This document shows positions 58,406-64,000 of a stretch of DNA of 64,000 nt, one piece after another (within the stretch, counting starts at the first letter, position 1; every line of letters starts with the position of its first letter). The translations under genes were made by a program, and so were the position numbers. Source of the stretch: Marasmius tenuissimus (Eukaryota > Basidiomycota > Agaricomycetes > Agaricales > Marasmiaceae); NCBI GenBank assembly GCA_029532415.1, contig JAQOTA010000035.1, positions 372,001-436,000 on the forward strand, given 5' to 3'. The notes under the pieces were generated by a model. It did not search any database and was not told where the DNA came from. It saw nothing but the letters and a program-made list of their open reading frames with translations.

Positions 58406-61006
58406 GGCTTGATCATCCTCAAGTCCATAGACCTCCAATGTCTTGTTATTCCGTATGGTGGTCTAAAAGCCTAGTCAAGTCCAATTCAGCTGTAATTGTA
58501 ACTACAGTTTCCTGTCACGACGGTGACCACGTCTGATGCACATTTCAATGAACTGCGATTGGTCAGCTTACAGATCAGGAGGATCCAGCCCCGACAGGGG
58601 GAAGAGCGAGCTGTCAGAATTTTTAGAATGTGAGTTTTCGTTAATGAGGTCAGACGGGGATGCTGCCAGACCCGAGAGACCAGAGCAACAGCGCGCAGAG
58701 TCATCCCTAGCAGTTTTATGACTTCAAGGCTCTGTTTCCCAGAACTCGATTTCCCGAGTCTTCTTCATCGTACCTCGAGTTGAAAAATGTTAGGGAACTA
58801 AGTTTGTATGAAGGAATACATGAAATTAAACCAGATGTGGCACATACTCCTCAGCGTCGACCATACTGGCTGAGCCCTTCTCATCTTGGTCCAGCTGATC
58901 GCCCTACAGATGAGCAGACCAACGCTACATATCTGGTCATCCAGACCGAACAATGCCCAAACGTACAGGGCGTGTATCGAATCTTGTCTCGCCTTCGACC
59001 AGCTTGACTTTTGCTTGGAAGGATATCCTCTTCCTGTGGCCCATAGAGGCTCATGGGCCGTCTTTTCCCCCGGCGTATAGGTAGTACCTAATGAGCTCCG
59101 TTGAATTAGTGAGAGAACAATGAATGCATGTACCTGGGGGTGCCCTGAAAATGCAAACGGTCGTTACTATCCATCGGACCTGACCTTCCTCAGATGCGCG
59201 CCGTGCTCACCGATTTTCGAGTCTGGTTCAAACTCCCGAAGTAAACGGAGAATATGGAAATGAGCACGGAGGGAAATCATGAATAGAGTCAAGCTAGATA
59301 CATACATACCTTCTCGGCGGTAGTTGCTCGCAGCTGAAAGCTGCCCTTTGCATCCGTCTAAAGCTTCTGTCGAGCATAACACAGGCACAACAAGACGCTG
59401 AACGTCTGCAGCTGCATTGCTTCTGATGTCATTGAATACCTACGCAGAATCGCACAAAAACACAGGCAAGACGCGTGCCTCTCTCTTCCTAGAAACCGTT
59501 ATCAAGCATATGCATCTATCCGCCGTGGTGTTTTGTCACGAACCGGATGTATGCACTGTACATTCATCACAGCGGGAAAGAATACGAGATACCACCATCT
59601 TCCGGTGAGCTTTAATCCGCTGAAGCTTGAAAGTAGGCAACAACGCCGAGACGACCCAACCGTTAGGCATACTTTTCTCGTCTATTATTAGGTCGGATTG
59701 GGTTGATAAGAAGGCACGAAACCAAGGCTACGTACCTCAAGACACCATTCCCTCGTTTAGCTGATGATTTTGATCTATCTGAAAGGGCCGAAGGAAGGGT
59801 CGATGGAGCAACTTTCGACGCCGGTTAAACATACCTATGCTTTGTGCGGCGTCTGCATCCGGTCCATGATAACAAGAGCGCAGACCCTGACATATTCCAT
59901 ACCAAAACGATGTCAAACGGGTATTCCTGTGAGTTGTTTTCGAAGTCGTTCATGTCCCGATGATCAATTGAATAAACTCTATGATCGCGACGTTAGATAA
60001 GTAGATAAGGTAAAGGATGATACTGGCGATAAAGCAGCGAGACACACATCCATTGATACGTTGTTCGCAAAATCATAAATGGGACAACCTGGTAGATGAT
60101 CGTTAACGGGTGTTCAAGAAGGTGATACGGGACTTTATGCACCAGAATCAAGGTTTGAGTTTGATCTCATGCGAACGGCTTCAGAGGAACTGCGACCTCG
60201 GTCGAAATCAGCCCCTTCTCTGGGCGTAGAAGCACCGAATACGCTTCAATCCCTCCTTCTCCTGTGTAGTCCGATCCTATCTGGTTGGCGCAACCGCCAT
60301 CAAAAATTGTGAGGTATCTGGTGGGGGCAAATGAGCTTCAGCAGTTATCGATAAGATCGATAGATATAGGCTGGGTGTCACCGCTTCGGTAGTCTGACGT
60401 GGCATGTCGCTAGAGAACGACATTCATCCATTGGGATGACCACAAAACCTTCATCATTCGACTATTCGGTTGACAAAGCATTCATGTTCAAGCTGCGGCA
60501 TTCATAGATTATTCTGCGAGGTTTTTCTGTCCCCTGAGTCGCGCTATCGAGCAAGAGATTAGTCATGTTTGACACAAGAGAGAAAGCAACCGAAACGCAC
60601 CCCTCCAAGTTTCCCTGACCGACCGTCGCTCGTGATTTCCCATCCAACAATCCTCCACCACACGAATACCGGGTAAAAGAGGAATAAGCCTACTACGCCA
60701 TCGTGAATAAGAATTCGAAGGGAAGTTTGAGGATTTGTACGCACCAGTTTCCACCAGATTTCATTACTACCACTGACTCACTCCAGTCAATTTTACTCGA
60801 GGGAGAAGTGCGTAAGATTTAATGTTATCTTCTATTGAATAGTGTGTTCATTCCGTTGATCAAAGAAGGGCAAGGAAGGGTTCGAGTTTTGAGAAGATGA
60901 TGGTTCAGAGCAGAATTTCGGCACGGGCGCCTATGAACGGAGCCGAGCGTGGCAGTATTCCCACAGGCGAGATTAGGCATTGTTTGGAACTGAACGTCCC
61001 ATTGCG
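58406..61006. other. No recognisable gene; partial duplication at the left end
   Basis: 58438-58730 repeats 53165-53460. The remainder has scattered donor-like and GAGACGAC/GCGAGACAC phrases reminiscent of 37438-40093, but nothing assembles into a gene. Confidence 0.35.
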
Positions 61007-61527
61007 ATGAAACGACTACTCGGTTTGATATACGTCTACGTCATCAAGAACTCCTACGCCTCACCTACTACCACCTCAACTTCCGCTTCCACGAGCCCTG
61101 TCATCACTACTACTCATGATCTTTATGCGACGCCAACCACATCTAGCTGTAGTGTTCGATGTCAGTGGCTACTACCATGAGACCTTAACGCCGTTCCAAC
61201 AACGGCCACTACTACTAGCGCGATCACCTCACCCACAGATCCACCACCTATCATCATCACTACCTCCACTCCTGAATACAACTCCCCGACGCCAATAGCT
61301 CCCACGACCACTACCAGGGTCACGAGTCCCTAACCTCCCCAACTTTCCATACATCGGGTTGTGACAAAACTACTTTCACGACTCACCACACTCAGCTGCC
61401 TACGCCCATCACCGTGCCTATTTCCATCACCGTGACCACCGGTTCTTGTCAGGAAATTGATCTTGATCTCAGTGTCAGTGCTGCCAGTGTCGGTTTGGGC
61501 GCTGATTTCGACCTAGATGTCGTCTGA
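61007..61527 (+). pseudogene. Thr-rich secreted protein, degenerate copy
   Basis: An ATG at 61007 starts a signal-like peptide (MKRLLGLIYVYVIKNSYASP) and a Thr/Ser-rich run ending at a stop after SVRCQWLLP. The Thr-rich reading then resumes in another frame (AVPTTATTTSAITSPTDPPP) and again after a 2-base loss at AGTCCCTAACC. The C-terminus DLSVSAASVGLGADFDLDVV and a TGA at 61527 mirror the intact gene. It is shorter than the 40173 copy. At least two frame changes mark it as a pseudogene. Confidence 0.8.
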
Positions 61528-61768
61528 GCTATTTCATCCGCTACGGTGTGGACAGGAGATTTGATATTGATATTGAGCACTCGGATCTGGTTTTGGTTTC
61601 TCTCAAAATCATTTTCCCTTCCTTCGGCCTTTCCCCTTCCTGATGGACAGGCTTTCGTCGGACATTGGCCTTTGTGCTGTAGGGAGGGGAAATCGATGCA
61701 TTTGACTCAGAAGATGGATTGCGGTCCTATCAAAGCTTACCTAAAATTGTACACACCATGCAGGACTA

Positions 61769-61830
61769 CACTCCAGCCGACTTGAACGACTGACCTCTGC
61801 ATATTCGACATGCCACTAGGAAATACTAGT
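61769..61830 (-). pseudogene. tRNA-Thr 3'-half remnant
   Basis: The T-arm and variable loop (AGGTCAGTCGTTCAAGTCGG) are identical to the good copies, and CTAGTA of the anticodon loop is recognisable, but the 5' half is gone and the acceptor is mutated. It lies about 240 bp beyond the Thr-rich pseudogene stop, convergent, as in the other modules. Confidence 0.75.
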
Positions 61831-63682
61831 CGGATACGTCAACCACTGGCCAAGAAGCCATTCTTTTTGCTGGTTCAGGTATCTTGGATCGATTCCACCT
61901 CTCATACGGACAGTTTTGATATAGAGATACAGCAGGCGTAGTACAAGTACGCACTACTCGATTGTCTGGCCTTCTATCCGGGGCTCGCCTCCGGGCGTAA
62001 TCACGAGGATTCTGGTTGTTACAAATGCTTCTGGTGGGTGACTAGTAGCTTTTTGCTTGTTTTCTTATCGTTCGCTGTCTCAGCATTAATAATCATTCCA
62101 GCATGGATTAACCAACGTATGAGCTCGAGGTGAGTTCCTGTTCGCGTTGAGTCTTTTTAATCCATTCAGCTTGATATATTCCTCACACCCACACACTGTT
62201 CGGCGAGTGATTGTCACAGTTTTGGTATTGTAAATGGGCTGGGTATCGTCACAATTTCGAGGATACGACCATCTCAGCCTGTTACATTTCGGCTCTAACC
62301 CGTCATTCTGCACCGTTAGTTTGCCACATGATCAAGGGCATTGCACTTAATCGTCCTATCGCTGATCTTGGCCATAGGCTCCCTTGAACGAAGCTCTATA
62401 GGGACTAATAATCATAGAAGAGAGATGAAACAGCGATGGCGAGCGTGAACTAGATGTAGGTTACGTCGAGCTTCTGAAACGTGAACAATATACCTTCAAT
62501 TGACATTCGATATCCAGTTCTTATGTTTTTACTCTAGCCTCAACCAACGTCTCTCGTTCTCATTAGGTCTGATACACGGAAGATAGGTCATATTAGCCGG
62601 AGGAGCGTGTGTGGGCTTAGATGAGATGGTGGCACGACTGCAGGTATGTACCTCGCATCATTCAAGTTGGATCTGGCTCACGATTGTCCTAGGTTCACGT
62701 AAGCGCCTCAGACACGCTTCTTTCCTTGATAATGCCGACCAAGGGCGAGTGATTGTCACTAGTCTATTGCGACACTTTCAGAAGTACAACCATCTCGGCC
62801 TATTAGGACCCTACCCTATGCCGTCACGATACCGACGGACTCTTTTGCTTTCCGTTCAATTATACTAATGAATGCAAGAGAGTTCATCAGATACCACCAA
62901 TTCTTACCTCGCATGGCTCTTGCGTGGCGACCTTCGGCAGGGAAAGCCGGGCAGCCAATGAACGTGAGTTGAATTACGTGTCACCTCTCCTCCGTTGCGA
63001 CTCTCGACGCGCTATGACCTCGTAGCTTCTTTCAGAAGCTTCATGACACTCAAGGAATCATACTGAAGACACCATACGACCAATAATTTACGGTAGACCT
63101 TCATTGTGGAAAGTCATGCGTTTCTGTCGTAATTCAGCCATGCAAGAGCCGTGCGACACTTCAGGTGTACGAATCGGCGGAATCTGAACCCTCCTGAATG
63201 AGGGACCGGCCTTGTGTTCATGATTTGATCCCGCCGAGGTTTCGCTGCATGTGGTCAGTGCTGTTCATCATATACCTCCTTTCTTCATTGATCAGAAGCG
63301 CTGCTCCTCGCGACATAACAGGACGGCATGGGTCAGAACGGTCATTTTGAAGAAAACACCTATTTGAAGGACGTAGAGCTGGCTAATCCCAGTCCAAACC
63401 CGCGATTCGCCAATGAGCAAATCAGAGCTGGCATAAACTGGTGTCTCTGTGTGGCGGTCTGATGGTAGGTAAGGTTTAGTAACGGTCTCTCGGCCCAAGT
63501 TACCTCATGGACATCTGACGATTACTTTGATGCTTGAGTGATTGATTATGATGAGCATCTCACGGACGATGGAGACTGAGGTGAGATCGACTGTTTTCGA
63601 GAGTTAAGACTCCCATTTGCAAATTCAATGCTGTTAAGGTCTGTTCCTTCCTATCTCCCATACCCATCCCTTTCCCTCCACA
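61831..63682. other. Unit IV spacer with decayed unit blocks
   Basis: Contains the stop-damaged membrane exon near 62000-62130. 63290-63440 has the GATCAGAAGCGCTGCTCC and GGTCAGAACGGTCATTTTGA phrases shared with units II and III. 63590-63682 matches the LTQ-family 5' region (GTTAAGACTCCCATTTGCAA). No intact gene. Confidence 0.5.
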
Positions 63683-64000
63683 ATGGCCGCACAAGTTACA
63701 TCTGGCCTCCTTCCTGACTGGTCATCCTACATAAAGGTGTATAACACGACTAGTAAAGTCATATCTGCATACTCAAGTTTGAGGTGCACGGAGCCTTCGA
63801 GACGGGATAGCGTTCGCTGTCCGTTCTGTTAACCACAAAACACCTTCTATCGCACTCCACGCGTCTTACAAGCCGAAAAAAAAACATAGACGATTATCGG
63901 TATAAGCAGAGCTCAGCTGGTTTCAACTCCATTCTAAGCATTGCCGAGATATCAGATCCACCGCTACAGGACTATCCGAAGGTGTATTTTTGACTCATAG
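63683..64000 (+). pseudogene. LTQ-family copy 4, start only
   Basis: ATGGCCGCACAAGTT lines up with ATGGCCCTACAAGTC of copy 3, preceded by about 90 bp of matching leader. After about 20-30 bases similarity ends and the frame does not show the SGSTIPGLG block. Either an insertion begins here with the gene continuing outside the window, or only the 5' end was copied. Confidence 0.4.

Overview
This window looks like nuclear DNA of a filamentous basidiomycete fungus, most likely an Agaricomycete. The genes have many short introns (about 53-100 nt) with GT..AG ends. There is a tRNA gene with an intron in its anticodon loop. I see solo LTRs with 5-bp target duplications, TA-flanked MITEs, a pogo-type transposase, and families of fast-evolving proteins common in Agaricomycetes. 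Nothing prokaryotic was seen. The lineage below class level (for example Cantharellales/Ceratobasidiaceae) is only a guess. I recognise no conserved housekeeping gene that is intact, so this is an accessory, repeat-rich, duplication-driven region.

Layout. 0-5.6 kb: a dead C-terminal piece of an MFS anion/allantoate-type transporter (- strand), then decayed repeats. 5.6-8.2 kb: a pogo/Fot1-like DNA transposon next to a truncated membrane-protein gene (copy E). 10.7-11.7 kb: a solo Copia-like LTR and a MITE. 12.5-28.6 kb: three full paralogs (A, B, C) of a single-pass membrane protein with two tandem beta-sandwich-like units; flanking DNA was duplicated with them. Between B and C lies an inverted Thr-rich secreted-protein pseudogene, broken by a solo LTR and a MITE and paired with a tRNA-Thr gene. 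31-34 kb: a MITE, a tRNA-Thr pseudogene and a Thr/Gly-rich secreted-protein gene. 36-37.5 kb: an unrecognised two-exon gene. 40-64 kb: at least four related segmental-duplication units. Each unit carries a subset of: a Thr-rich secreted-protein gene, a convergent tRNA-Thr copy, a small membrane-exon remnant, and a member of an unrecognised multi-exon family ('LTQ family', about 320-400 aa). The units are in different stages of decay and have been invaded by MITEs and solo LTRs. A fourth membrane-protein paralog (D) is a pseudogene at 57.5-58.4 kb.

How the parts relate. The Thr-rich proteins have signal peptides and are probably exported to the wall or medium. Copies A-C would sit in the plasma membrane with a short cytoplasmic tail. 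The most unusual pattern is that the Thr-rich secreted-protein genes lie convergent to a tRNA-Thr(AGT) gene or remnant at a near-constant spacing (about 230-275 bp) at four places, and a fifth tRNA copy stands alone. The whole window looks like birth-and-death evolution of surface or secreted proteins, with transposons doing much of the breaking.
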